Program-made: the position numbers and the translations under genes
Part shown: one piece after another, positions 1 through 7,978 of the stretch
Layout of the letters: every line of letters begins with the position of its first letter
Position numbering within the stretch: position 1 is the stretch's first letter
Assembly: GCA_036310005.1 (NCBI GenBank)
Contig: JAXJSP010000029.1
Coordinates: 1 to 14,660, forward strand
Source: JAXJSP01 sp036310005
GTDB lineage: Bacteria; Bacillota; Clostridia; Oscillospirales; Acutalibacteraceae
Reading direction: 5' to 3'
DNA length: 14,660 nucleotides
Notes under the pieces: generated by a model
Databases searched by the model: none
Told to the model about the DNA's origin: nothing
Seen by the model: only the letters and a program-made list of their open reading frames with translations

Positions 1-339
1 TGTCTGATACCCTTTCATTCGTATTATCGGTTCTTCTTTGCCGGCGACACGGAAATTATGTTGCAGGCGGTTATGAATATTGCTTTTTTCTATCCTTTCG
101 GTTTCTTCCTTCGCGGTTTAGATTTTAAATTTTTGCGCAAAAGAAAATGGCTCATAGTGGTATTTGCCTTCTTGTTCAGCCTGAGTATTGAAGTTTTACA
201 GTATATATTCAGTTTGGGATATGCCGAAGTTGACGATGTGATTCACAACACATCGGGTGCGGTAATCGGAATACTCGTCTTGCCCGCTTTAGAAAAACTG
301 CTGAATAAAATTATAAAACATTTTAAATCAAAAACATAA
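1..339 (+). CDS. VanZ-like family membrane protein, 3' portion
   Basis: The reading frame is open from base 1 to the TAA at 337-339, giving at least 112 residues, so the gene begins outside the window. An ATG at 58 is internal, because conserved-looking sequence continues before it. The visible part has VanZ-family hallmarks: a hydrophobic helix with an N-I-A-F-F-Y-P-F-G-F pattern, a second helix preceding S-I-E-V-L-Q-Y, and then a D-D-V-I-H-N-T-S-G-A-V-I-G segment leading into a last hydrophobic stretch. A lysine-rich cytoplasmic-looking tail ends the protein. VanZ of the vancomycin cluster gives low-level teicoplanin resistance, but most homologues in Clostridia are general membrane proteins of unknown role, and nothing here points to a resistance cluster. 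The gene converges on the regulator at 394-1011 and shares a terminator with it. Confidence 0.8.
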   Translation, partial: CLIPFHSYYRFFFAGDTEIMLQAVMNIAFFYPFGFFLRGLDFKFLRKRKWLIVVFAFLFSLSIEVLQYIFSLGYAEVDDVIHNTSGAVIGILVLPALEKLLNKIIKHFKSKT

Positions 340-340
340 A

Positions 341-371
341 AAACGCTCAGGGTTTTAAACCCTGAGCGTTT
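341..371. terminator. Bidirectional intrinsic terminator between convergent genes
   Basis: A near-perfect hairpin has arms at 341-355 and 357-371, with AAACGCTCAGGG pairing with CCCTGAGCGTTT. The central T-rich/A-rich bases form the loop. Read on the minus strand it is followed by a run of six T, making it a strong terminator for the regulator at 394-1011. On the plus strand a shorter T-rich tail follows for the VanZ-like gene. Confidence 0.88.
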
Positions 372-393
372 GTATTAAACATTTTAATAGTGT

Positions 394-1011
394 TTACTTT
401 TTAAAATATTTTCTTTTTTCCGGTTTTATTCTTGACCATAATATGATTATTATCTGACCGGGAATGCCGAGCAGGAATATAAGCCAGGATAAGTGAGCGG
501 CTTTAAAAGTAAAAATATAAATTATTGTCAGCAACGACCACATAATTATTGTAATTATAAGATAATTAAGCCGCCTGTTAAACCACAGCGTATTAAATAC
601 AAGCCAAACAATACACATAACAGGTATTGCAACAATAAACGCGGTCCACGTGAGCCTGACTTGGCCTGTTACCATTGTAATCAGCACAAATGTGGTGAGT
701 GCAACGCCAAGGGCAAGCACAATGCTCATTAAAGTAACAGCAACCCGATTTTTATATCTTCTTTTGGATATATTTCTGTGCTGTTTGTTATATTCGGTGT
801 GGTCTTTTGTAAGCAGATAATCTACCGTTACATCAAACATATCCGCAATCTGTTTTAATACTGCAACATCAGGTACAGATTCGCCTCTCTCCCACTTGGA
901 AATTGCCTTGTCAGAGTAGTTAAGTTTTTCAGCAAGTTCCGCTTGGGTAATGGAATTTATCTTCCTGAGTTGTGAAATGTTTCGGGCAATAGTAAATTTT
1001 AAGTCCTCCAC
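394..1011 (-). CDS. XRE-family HTH regulator with C-terminal membrane domain
   Basis: This 205-residue protein is predicted to bind DNA from the membrane. Residues about 6-66 form a Cro/C1-type helix-turn-helix (Q-A-E-L-A-E-K-L, S-D-K-A-I-S-K-W-E-R-G, ending V-D-Y-L-L). A short basic linker follows, then four hydrophobic segments at roughly 90-114, 121-144, 148-169 and 174-195, and a lysine-rich tail. The start is GTG at 1009-1011, preceded at about 10 bases by AGGAAGG; no better ATG lies in frame before the HTH. A strong promoter lies upstream at 1052-1080. Such XRE-plus-transmembrane proteins are common in Clostridia, often controlling adjacent genes or sensing envelope conditions, but the target is unknown here. 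Neighbours are convergent VanZ and divergent DegV, so VanZ or DegV control is possible but speculative. Confidence 0.85.
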   Translation of the reverse strand: MEDLKFTIARNISQLRKINSITQAELAEKLNYSDKAISKWERGESVPDVAVLKQIADMFDVTVDYLLTKDHTEYNKQHRNISKRRYKNRVAVTLMSIVLALGVALTTFVLITMVTGQVRLTWTAFIVAIPVMCIVWLVFNTLWFNRRLNYLIITIIMWSLLTIIYIFTFKAAHLSWLIFLLGIPGQIIIILWSRIKPEKRKYFKK

Positions 1012-1051
1012 TTATATCACACCTTCCTTTCCCGACAATTAAATTTTTATA

Positions 1052-1080
1052 ATTATAACACAAGTTTTTTGCTAAATCAA
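1052..1080 (-). promoter_or_regulatory. Sigma-A promoter for the XRE regulator
   Basis: On the minus strand TTGATT (1075-1080) and a perfect TATAAT (1052-1057) are separated by exactly 17 bases. TG sits one base before the -10, giving an extended -10 element. It is about 40 bases upstream of the GTG start and has the right orientation. Confidence 0.8.
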
Positions 1081-1085
1081 GCCAT

Positions 1086-1140
1086 ATTCTACTCTGAATA
1101 GAGTGGTAGAAACTTAACTCTACTGTGTGTTTCTATTCTG
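1086..1140. promoter_or_regulatory. Dyad and direct-repeat cluster in divergent gap, possible operator
   Basis: Just upstream of the regulator's -35 the sequence contains an imperfect palindrome (TTCTACTCT at 1087-1095 facing AGAGTGGTAGAA), a second dyad (GTAGA facing TCTAC), and three copies of a CTAYTSTG-like word at 1089-1096, 1120-1127 and 1133-1140. The rest of the 1012-1235 gap is AT-rich with no further gene. No convincing -35/-10 pair for degV was found; TAAAAT at 1181-1186 and TGTAAT at 1200-1205 are weak -10 candidates. Confidence 0.35.
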
Positions 1141-1235
1141 TTTACATTGGTTTTTTATCAGTTCATAGACAAAATTAACATAAAATGATAACCTATTAGT
1201 GTAATGATTTATTTATTAACAAGGAGAGTGTTTTA

Positions 1236-2102
1236 ATGAGCGATTATGTTATTGTCACAGATGCAGGTTGTGATTTAAACAATGAGGTGTTAAAAAAATA
1301 TAGTATTTCTCTTGTTCCGCTTGATGTAAAATTTGACACTTGGGAAACAAGTCGCAGCAGCGAAACAATAGATGCAAAATCACTTTATGATAATTTACGC
1401 AACGGACAGGTTGCAACAACTTCTGCCGCTAATACAGAAGTTTTCAAGGAAAAATTTGAGGAGATTTTAAAAAGCGGAAAAGACGTGTTATATATCGGTT
1501 TTTCAAGCGGTCTTAGTTGCACTTGCCAGAACGCAAAAATTGCCGCAGACGAGTTGAAAGAAATTTATCCGGACAGAAAAATCGTTGTAATTGATACTTT
1601 AGCCGCTTCTCTCGGTTTCGGTCTTTTAGTTTATAAGGCTGCGCTTTTAAAAGAAAAGGGCGAAGATATTGACTCTGTTGCAAAATGGGTAGAAGACTCA
1701 AAACTTAATATGTGCCACGCATTTACGGTTGACGACCTTATGTTTTTAAAAAGAGGCGGCAGAGTAAGTGCAACTACCGCGCTTGTCGGCACTGTTTTGG
1801 GTATTAAGCCTGTGCTTCATGTAGATGATGAGGGCAAACTTATCAATATCGGTAAAGTAAGAGGCAGAAAAGCATCTATACAGGAACTTGTCAATATGAT
1901 GAAAAGTTACGGATATAAAAACACGGATGAAGAAGTGTTTATCAGTCACGGTGACTGCCTTGACGATGCAAAATATCTTGCAAAACTCGTTAAAGAGCAG
2001 TTGGGCTTTAAAAATATTACAATCGGAATTATAGGTCCTACAATCGGCGCACACTCGGGCCCGGGTACTTTGGCACTGTTCTACTTCGGCTCAAAAAGAT
2101 AA
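1236..2102 (+). CDS. DegV-family fatty-acid-binding protein
   Basis: This 288-residue protein has the typical DegV length and two-domain layout. Proteins of this family (FakB-like) bind one fatty acid; in several Firmicutes they present it to the FakA kinase for phosphorylation and use in phospholipid synthesis. Visible family features are V-T-D-A-G-C-D-L near the N-terminus, the T-T-S motif at 61-63, the S-S-G-L-S segment at 90-94 near the lipid head group, F-L-K-R-G-G-R-V-S, G-K-V-R-G-R-K, I-S-H-G-D-C, and the C-terminal I-G-A-H-S-G-P-G-T. Residues 95 and 97 are Cys, in place of the Gly and Tyr that are usual after S-S-G-L-S. The ATG start has AAGGAG about nine bases upstream (1221-1226). 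It is monocistronic between the divergent regulator and a terminator. No fakA gene is in view. Confidence 0.92.
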   Translation: MSDYVIVTDAGCDLNNEVLKKYSISLVPLDVKFDTWETSRSSETIDAKSLYDNLRNGQVATTSAANTEVFKEKFEEILKSGKDVLYIGFSSGLSCTCQNAKIAADELKEIYPDRKIVVIDTLAASLGFGLLVYKAALLKEKGEDIDSVAKWVEDSKLNMCHAFTVDDLMFLKRGGRVSATTALVGTVLGIKPVLHVDDEGKLINIGKVRGRKASIQELVNMMKSYGYKNTDEEVFISHGDCLDDAKYLAKLVKEQLGFKNITIGIIGPTIGAHSGPGTLALFYFGSKR

Positions 2103-2116
2103 ACTGAGTAAAATTT

Positions 2117-2153
2117 AAAACGGTGTAACTCAAAATGAGTTACACCGTTTTTT
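2117..2153 (+). terminator. Intrinsic terminator after degV-family gene
   Basis: AAAACGGTGTAACTC (2117-2131) pairs with GAGTTACACCGTTTT (2137-2151) across a five-base loop, followed by a T run to 2153. It lies between convergent genes. The reverse orientation has a weaker T tract but could also help end the glg transcript, whose last stop codon is at 2167. Confidence 0.9.
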
Positions 2154-2166
2154 ATATCAATCGGTT

Positions 2167-3594
2167 TTAGAAATTATCAAGAATGTGTTTATAAAGTTTT
2201 ATATACTCATTTGCCGATACATTCCAGGAGTTATCGCACTTCATAGCGCGCTGCCTGAGTTGTGCCCAGCCCTCTTTGTTTTTAAAGCCCTCGACTACTC
2301 TGTAAACTGCGTGCGCCATTTCGTCTGCATTATAGTTTTCAAACACAAATCCGTTGCCTTCATACAGTCCGCTGTCCTGAATTGAGTCCGCAAGACCGCC
2401 TGTTTTTCTTACAACGGGAACAGAACCGTAACGCAGTGCTATCATCTGACTAAGTCCGCAAGGCTCACTCTTTGAAGGCATAAGGAAAATATCGGACGCC
2501 GCGTAAATCTTGCGTGAAAGCGCGGGAATAAAACCGAGTTTTAATTTAAACTGATTTACATATCTTCCGGCAATATCACACATAAATTGCTCATACTCAT
2601 AATCTCCCGAGCCTAAAACAATCATTTGCATATCGTTGTTTTGGAGCATTCCCTCAAGTCTTGCCTTAACTAAATCAAGTCCCTTGTGCGATACAAGTCT
2701 TGTTACCATAGCGACCAAAGGCACATCGTCTCTTTCGGGAAGCCCGAACTCGCGCTGCAACGCTCTTTTGTTTTCCGCCTTGCCTTCAATATCATCGACA
2801 GAGTAGTTTTTAACGATAAATTTATCTGTTTCGGGGTTATAAACCGATGTGTCAATACCGTTTAGAATACCTGTCAGTTTCCAACTGCGCTCTCTTAAAA
2901 TTTTATCAAGTTTGTGTGCATACCACGGGTTTAATATTTCGCCCGAATAGGTCGGCGATACTGTCGAAACATAGTTTGCACACTCAATTCCGCCCTTCAT
3001 AAAATTACAGCATCCGTTGTATTCAATCAAACTTTTTTCGTGCTGCGGTATTCCGAGTACATCTTCCAAAAGTTCCATACCGTACATACCCTGATACTGA
3101 ATATTATGAATTGTAAACAGAGTTTTTGCGCCTCCTACATAAGGGTCCCCCTGATAGAACAGCCTTAGATAAACAGGCACCAATGCGGTCTGCCAGTCAT
3201 TACAGTGAATAATGTCGGGCTTAAATTCAACCGCTTTTGCAACCTCTAATACCGCTCTTGAGAAAAACGCAAATCTTTCCGCGTCATCGTAATGTCCGTA
3301 AAGACTGCCTCTTTTGAAATAATACTGATTATCGACCAAATAGTAAACTACTCCGTCAACAGTCGCCTTAAAGATACCGCAGTACTGCCTTCTCCACGCA
3401 ACAGGAACGCTTATTGCTGTAACAAAAGTGAGTTTTTCTCTCATTTCCTCGCTTATAGTATCATAAAGAGGCATAATTACTCTTGCACCTATAAATCTTG
3501 AGCGAAGCGCTTTAGGTAACGCGCCCGACACATCGGCAAGTCCGCCCGATGCCGCAAAAGGATAGGCTTCGCTTGTAGCAAATAATACTTTCAT
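2167..3594 (-). CDS. glgA: Glycogen synthase (ADP-glucose-dependent, GT5)
   Basis: This 475-residue enzyme is the normal length for bacterial GlgA, which transfers glucose from ADP-glucose to the non-reducing end of an alpha-1,4-glucan. The N-terminal Rossmann domain begins with S-E-A-Y-P-F and S-G-G-L-A-D-V. The C-terminal domain has T-R-L-V-S-H-K-G-L-D (R299 and K304), P-S-K-S-E-P-C-G-L with catalytic-region E377, and a second K-T-G-G-L at 397-401. The classical lysine of the N-terminal K-T-G-G-L motif, which contacts ADP-glucose in E. coli, is Ala15 here. Its AAGGAG site overlaps the glgD stop codon, and the gap to glgD is 10 bases, so the two are probably co-translated. It is the last gene of the glg operon. 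Confidence 0.96.
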   Translation of the reverse strand: MKVLFATSEAYPFAASGGLADVSGALPKALRSRFIGARVIMPLYDTISEEMREKLTFVTAISVPVAWRRQYCGIFKATVDGVVYYLVDNQYYFKRGSLYGHYDDAERFAFFSRAVLEVAKAVEFKPDIIHCNDWQTALVPVYLRLFYQGDPYVGGAKTLFTIHNIQYQGMYGMELLEDVLGIPQHEKSLIEYNGCCNFMKGGIECANYVSTVSPTYSGEILNPWYAHKLDKILRERSWKLTGILNGIDTSVYNPETDKFIVKNYSVDDIEGKAENKRALQREFGLPERDDVPLVAMVTRLVSHKGLDLVKARLEGMLQNNDMQMIVLGSGDYEYEQFMCDIAGRYVNQFKLKLGFIPALSRKIYAASDIFLMPSKSEPCGLSQMIALRYGSVPVVRKTGGLADSIQDSGLYEGNGFVFENYNADEMAHAVYRVVEGFKNKEGWAQLRQRAMKCDNSWNVSANEYIKLYKHILDNF

Positions 3595-3604
3595 TCATTT
3601 CTCC

Positions 3605-4720
3605 TTAACAGTCGCTGTCAATAAACAGCGCATTTTCTTTATCGCCCGATAATTTCTTATTATCGCCGATTTTAATATCACGCTCGGCACACACATATTC
3701 AAGTTGTGCGTTTTCTCCTATTTCGCAGTTGTTCATAATAACACAGTTTTTAACTACCGCGCCGGATGCAACCTTAACTCCTCTGAATATAACGGAGTTT
3801 TCGACTACACCGTCTATGACACAACCGTCTGCGATAAGCGAATTTTTAACCGATGAATTAAGCCTGTAAATAACAGGTGTTTCGTCGTGTACTTTTGTGC
3901 TTACAATATGATGCGAACGCAAAGCCTCATATCTGTTGTCGGCGTCCAACATTTCAAGGTTTGCATTAAAAAATGTTTTCATACTGTCGATTACCGCTGT
4001 ATAATTTGTAACCTCATATCCTCTTATGTCAAGCACTTGATACAAACGCTTTATAATGTCCTTTGAAATTGATTCAAGGCCTGAGTCGTGAGCGTCATTA
4101 ACAAGCGAGAAAAGATGCCTTTTGTTAAAAATCATAATATCAAGAGAATAATTGCACATCACGTTTACATCCGGCGCCAACTCAACATCGACGACTTTGC
4201 CGCTATCGTCAAAATCAAACTTGACTGTATCACCGTGACCGACAGGCGGAGTACCGTGTTTATAAGCAACGGTAACATCCGCACCTGTGCTGCGGTGCTG
4301 TTTAAACATCTTTTTAATATCAATATTGCTTATTACATCGGCATCGGCTAAAACAACATATTCTTCCTTTGCCATATCGAGAAAGTCATAAATATCGTAA
4401 ATTGCCTGTAAATGACCGTGATAAATTTTATCGGCGCCCGCTACATTCGGCGGAAGAATGAAAAGTCCTCCGTTCTTTCTTGCAAGCGAATATGATTTAC
4501 CGCTGCCGATATGATCGATAAGCGACATATAATTCTTTCTTGCAATAACGCCTACTTTTGTGATTTCCGCACTTGCTAAATTTGAAAGCGAAAAGTCAAT
4601 CAGACGGTATCTGCCCGCAAAAGGCACACTTGCCATAGCGCGTTTTTTTGTAAGGTCGCTTATCTGATTATCGTGAGTGTTTGCAAAAACCAGTCCCATT
4701 AAATTAGAATTTTTTGTCAT
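3605..4720 (-). CDS. glgD: GlgD, regulatory-type ADP-glucose pyrophosphorylase subunit
   Basis: At 371 residues this is a GlgC paralogue of the GlgD type found in Firmicutes, with an N-terminal nucleotidyltransferase fold and a C-terminal left-handed beta-helix of hexapeptide repeats (about 290-360). The signature A-G-G-x-G-x-R-L loop of active pyrophosphorylases is replaced at 12-21 by F-A-N-T-H-D-N-Q-I-S. The E-E-K-P lysine region is replaced by V-D-V-E-L-A-P (177-183). It therefore probably has little catalytic activity alone and instead forms a hetero-oligomer with GlgC, as described for some Firmicutes. It starts four bases inside glgC (ATGA overlap) with an excellent AGGAGGTG site, which indicates coupled translation and balanced subunit supply. 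Confidence 0.95.
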   Translation of the reverse strand: MTKNSNLMGLVFANTHDNQISDLTKKRAMASVPFAGRYRLIDFSLSNLASAEITKVGVIARKNYMSLIDHIGSGKSYSLARKNGGLFILPPNVAGADKIYHGHLQAIYDIYDFLDMAKEEYVVLADADVISNIDIKKMFKQHRSTGADVTVAYKHGTPPVGHGDTVKFDFDDSGKVVDVELAPDVNVMCNYSLDIMIFNKRHLFSLVNDAHDSGLESISKDIIKRLYQVLDIRGYEVTNYTAVIDSMKTFFNANLEMLDADNRYEALRSHHIVSTKVHDETPVIYRLNSSVKNSLIADGCVIDGVVENSVIFRGVKVASGAVVKNCVIMNNCEIGENAQLEYVCAERDIKIGDNKKLSGDKENALFIDSDC

Positions 4721-5922
4721 TTTGCAACACCTCCTGTCATTTCTCCTGCTTTGACAACATCGCCGGCTTTAACATTAACGGAATGTCCGACAACCGCAAC
4801 GCCCCATTTGGATAAATCATCTGTATCCTCGGGCTTTTGTCCTACATGCGCGTTTTCTCCTATAATGCAGTTTTCTGCAATCATAGCATATTCTACAACC
4901 GCGCCGCTTTTAATAACTGCGCCCGGCATAATAATTGAGTCAATTACCTTTGCGTCCTTTTCAATTGTAACATTTCTGAATATTACCGAATAATCAACAA
5001 AACCGTCAACTTCGCATCCCTCCGACACAATTGAATTTTCAATCTGCGCGTTTTCTCCTACATAGTGCGGGGGAGAGCCGATATTTCTTGAATAAATTTT
5101 CCAGTCGGGAGTGTCAAGTTGTAAATTAACTTTCGGGTTTAGCAGGTCTAAATTCGCTTCCCAGAGCGAGTCGATTGTTCCGACATCTTTCCAGTATCCG
5201 TCAAACGCGTGCGTGACCATCTTACATCCGTCGTTTAACATTTTAGGAATGATGTTTTTGCCGAAATCGTTATCGGAGTTTTCATCCTCATTATCTTCGA
5301 TTAAATATTTTTTAAGTTGTGACCAGGTGAATATGTATATTCCCATTGAGGCCTTGTTTGATTTCGGGTTTTTCGGCTTTTCCTCAAACTCATAAATAAC
5401 ACCGTTTTCATCGGTATTTAAAATACCGAATCTGCTGGCCTCTTCCATCGGCACTTCCAAAACCGCAATAGTACAGTCGGCGTTTTGTTTTTTATGATGT
5501 TCAAGCAAAACAGAATAGTCCATTTTATAAATATGGTCACCGGACAAAACAAGCACATATTCGGGGTTGTATCTGTCTACGAATGAAATATTCTGATAAA
5601 TCGCATTCGCTGTGCCCTTGTACCAGGCGGTGCCTGTCATTTGCTGATACGGAGGTAAAACATGTACTCCCTTGTATCCTCTGTCAAGGTCCCAGGGCTC
5701 GCCTGCTCCTATGTATTCATTAAGTGCCAAAGGCTGATACTGTGTCAGCACGCCGACCGTATCAATACCCGAGTTAATACAGTTTGACAGAGGAAAGTCG
5801 ATAATGCGGTATTTTCCTCCGTAAGGTACTGCGGGTTTTGCCATATCATAAGTTAGTACTCCGAGACGACTTCCTTGTCCGCCTGCAAGCAGCATCGCTA
5901 CACATTCTGTATTCAAGTTCAT
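4717..5922 (-). CDS. glgC: Glucose-1-phosphate adenylyltransferase, catalytic subunit
   Basis: This 401-residue enzyme makes ADP-glucose and pyrophosphate from ATP and glucose 1-phosphate, the committed step of bacterial glycogen synthesis. It retains the complete catalytic set: A-G-G-Q-G-S-R-L (13-20), the P-A-V-P-Y-G-G-K-Y-R-I-I-D-F-P-L-S-N block, W-Y-K-G-T-A-N-A-I-Y-Q (100-110), G-D-H-I-Y-K-M-D-Y (128-136), and F-E-E-K-P with K182 for glucose 1-phosphate binding. A beta-helix of hexapeptide repeats follows from about 290. The start codon overlaps the glgB stop by four bases (ATGA), with AAAGGAGAG upstream. It is the partner of the degenerate GlgD encoded directly downstream. Confidence 0.97.
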   Translation of the reverse strand: MNLNTECVAMLLAGGQGSRLGVLTYDMAKPAVPYGGKYRIIDFPLSNCINSGIDTVGVLTQYQPLALNEYIGAGEPWDLDRGYKGVHVLPPYQQMTGTAWYKGTANAIYQNISFVDRYNPEYVLVLSGDHIYKMDYSVLLEHHKKQNADCTIAVLEVPMEEASRFGILNTDENGVIYEFEEKPKNPKSNKASMGIYIFTWSQLKKYLIEDNEDENSDNDFGKNIIPKMLNDGCKMVTHAFDGYWKDVGTIDSLWEANLDLLNPKVNLQLDTPDWKIYSRNIGSPPHYVGENAQIENSIVSEGCEVDGFVDYSVIFRNVTIEKDAKVIDSIIMPGAVIKSGAVVEYAMIAENCIIGENAHVGQKPEDTDDLSKWGVAVVGHSVNVKAGDVVKAGEMTGGVAK

Positions 5923-7805
5923 CTGCGTTCTCTCCTTTTTGTAGATTTTTTTAAATACAATACACTTAACGCCGGAAGTGTAAGATTAATCGAGTTGTCA
6001 AGTCCGTGCATCGGCTTTTTGTAAGTGCGAAAATGCGTTATCTTCTTATCTTTTAAAACTCCTTTTCCGCCGAATTCCTCTTTGTCGGAGTCAAACACGA
6101 TTCTGTATGAGCCTGACTCGGGAACACCGATTGTATAATTTTCTCTTTCAACAGGCAGGAAGTTGCATACAACAATAATTTCTTCGCCTTTTTTGTTTTT
6201 GCGCCTGAATGAAATTACCGAGTTTGCGTTGTCATCACCCGCAATCCATTCAAATCCTTCCCAGGAATAATCAATCTCCCAGAATTCGCTGTTGTCCAGA
6301 TAAAACTTGTTAAGTGATTTGCAGAAATTTTGCATCTTCTGATGCTTTTCAAATTTTAATATATCCCAATCAAGTTCATCCTCAAAGTCCCATTCTTTAA
6401 ACTGTGCAAACTCCTGTCCCATAAAGAGAAGTTTCTTGCCCGGATGTGCGTACATATAAGCATAAAATGTTCTTAAATTATTAAACTTGTCATCGTATTC
6501 GCCAAACATTTTTCCTATCATTGAGCCTTTTCCGTGTACTACTTCGTCGTGCGAAATGGGAAGCACAAAATTCTCGCTGAATGCATAGAAAAATGAAAAT
6601 GTTATTGCGTTGTGATTTCCGCCTCTGAAATACGGGTCCGTAGACATATATCTTAACATATCGTTCATCCAGCCCATATTCCACTTGAAATTGAACCCGA
6701 GTCCTCCGTCGCTTGTCGGTTTTGTTACCATCGGCCACGCGGTTGACTCCTCTGCAATCATCAATGCCTCGGGGTGCTTTGCAAATATGCCGGCGCTTAA
6801 AACCTTGAAAAATTCTATCGCCTCTAAATTTTCGTTTGAACCGTAATGGTTTGCTATCCATTCCCCGTCTTTTCGGTTGTAATCAAGATAGAGCATAGAC
6901 GCTACCGCATCTACTCTGAGTCCGTCAATATGAAATTTATCAAGCCAGTACTCGGCATTTGAAATCAGAAAACTGCGTGTGCCGCCCTTACCGAAGTCGA
7001 ATACCGCTGTGCCCCATTCATAATGCTCTCCCTTGCGTGGGTCCGCATATTCATAGCAGGCGGTTCCGTCAAAACGGTAAAGTCCGTTTTCGTCTTTCGG
7101 GAAATGTGCGGGTACCCAGTCCAAAATTACTCCGATTCCGTTTTGGTGGCAGTAATCGACAAAATACATAAAATCTTTCGGAGTTCCGTATCTTGAAGTC
7201 GGCGCATAGTAGCCGGTTACCTGGTATCCCCAACTTCCGTCAAACGGATGCTCGCTTATAGGCATGAGTTCAATATAATTATAATTTAATTGTTTTACAT
7301 AATCGACAAGTTCGTGCGCGAGTCGTCTGTAATCGTATGTTACTCCGTCATCCCTTTTCCAGGAGCCCGCATGAACTTCATAAATATTAACGGGCTTGTC
7401 GTAAACAGTCTTTTTTCCCTCTTGCCACTGCTTATCCCCCCACGCGTATCCGTCTATATCGTAAACCTTCGATGCGGTACCGGGCCTTGTTTCGGCGTGA
7501 TACGCATAAGGGTCGCTTTTAAGCGTGATTTTATTTTCGTGACTTAAAACAGCATACTTGTAATTATCAAACTCTTTGAGATTATCAACATAAATTTCAA
7601 ATATTCCCTTTTTTGTTCTCTGCATTTTGTTCGCGTTTGAGTCCCAAGAGTTGAAATCACCGACAAGAGAAACTTCTTTTGCATTAGGAGCCCATACTCT
7701 GAACACCGTTTTGTCCGAACATTTATGGCATCCTAAGTACTCGTATGCATCGGTACAATGACCGCTTTCAAATTTTGTAAAATCGAATTCCTTTTCTTTA
7801 TACAC
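5919..7805 (-). CDS. glgB: 1,4-alpha-glucan branching enzyme (GH13)
   Basis: This 628-residue enzyme makes alpha-1,6 branches in glycogen. A CBM48 module (about 30-115: F-R-V-W-A-P-N-A, G-D-F-N-S-W) precedes the GH13 barrel. Conserved regions are D-W-V-P-A-H-F (229-235), D-G-L-R-V-D-A with nucleophile D299, I-A-E-E-S-T-A-W-P with acid/base E352, and I-S-H-D-E-V-V-H-G-K with D420. It is about 100 residues shorter than E. coli GlgB because it has no extra N-terminal carbohydrate-binding module; this is common in Firmicutes. The start is GTG at 7803-7805, with AGGAG nine bases upstream. It is the first gene of the glgBCDA operon. Confidence 0.97.
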   Translation of the reverse strand: MYKEKEFDFTKFESGHCTDAYEYLGCHKCSDKTVFRVWAPNAKEVSLVGDFNSWDSNANKMQRTKKGIFEIYVDNLKEFDNYKYAVLSHENKITLKSDPYAYHAETRPGTASKVYDIDGYAWGDKQWQEGKKTVYDKPVNIYEVHAGSWKRDDGVTYDYRRLAHELVDYVKQLNYNYIELMPISEHPFDGSWGYQVTGYYAPTSRYGTPKDFMYFVDYCHQNGIGVILDWVPAHFPKDENGLYRFDGTACYEYADPRKGEHYEWGTAVFDFGKGGTRSFLISNAEYWLDKFHIDGLRVDAVASMLYLDYNRKDGEWIANHYGSNENLEAIEFFKVLSAGIFAKHPEALMIAEESTAWPMVTKPTSDGGLGFNFKWNMGWMNDMLRYMSTDPYFRGGNHNAITFSFFYAFSENFVLPISHDEVVHGKGSMIGKMFGEYDDKFNNLRTFYAYMYAHPGKKLLFMGQEFAQFKEWDFEDELDWDILKFEKHQKMQNFCKSLNKFYLDNSEFWEIDYSWEGFEWIAGDDNANSVISFRRKNKKGEEIIVVCNFLPVERENYTIGVPESGSYRIVFDSDKEEFGGKGVLKDKKITHFRTYKKPMHGLDNSINLTLPALSVLYLKKSTKRRERR

Positions 7806-7841
7806 CTTGTGTCACTCCTGTCTGTATATCTCTTTAATTTA

Positions 7842-7870
7842 ATAATAACACTAACAAAGAGCGATTTCAA
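7842..7870 (-). promoter_or_regulatory. Sigma-A promoter of the glgBCDA operon
   Basis: On the minus strand TTGAAA (7865-7870) and TATTAT (7842-7847) are separated by exactly 17 bases, with TG placed to give an extended -10. The glgB GTG lies about 37 bases downstream of the -10. The -35 and spacer overlap a word resembling a catabolite-responsive element (7856-7869, minus). A loose inverted repeat, GTAAAA/TTTTAC at 7893-7898 and 7911-7916, lies upstream. The rest of the 7806-7978 gap shows no gene and no terminator for spoVAE. Confidence 0.8.
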
Positions 7871-7978
7871 CCTTTATTTTGGTGATTTTCTTGTAAAACT
7901 TTATTCGTGCTTTTACTAAAATTGTGCAAATTCGACAAAAATCAACAGAGTTTATTGGATGATAAATATTATGATATA

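Noticed and set aside
1..339. Vancomycin or teicoplanin resistance cluster suggested by the VanZ-like protein
   Set aside because: No vanA/B, vanH, vanX or two-component genes are present, and VanZ-like proteins are widespread without a resistance role.
6490..6861. 123-codon open frame on the minus strand inside glgB
   Set aside because: The same DNA strand encodes the conserved GH13 catalytic regions in another frame, and the alternative product is arginine-rich low-complexity sequence without a family.
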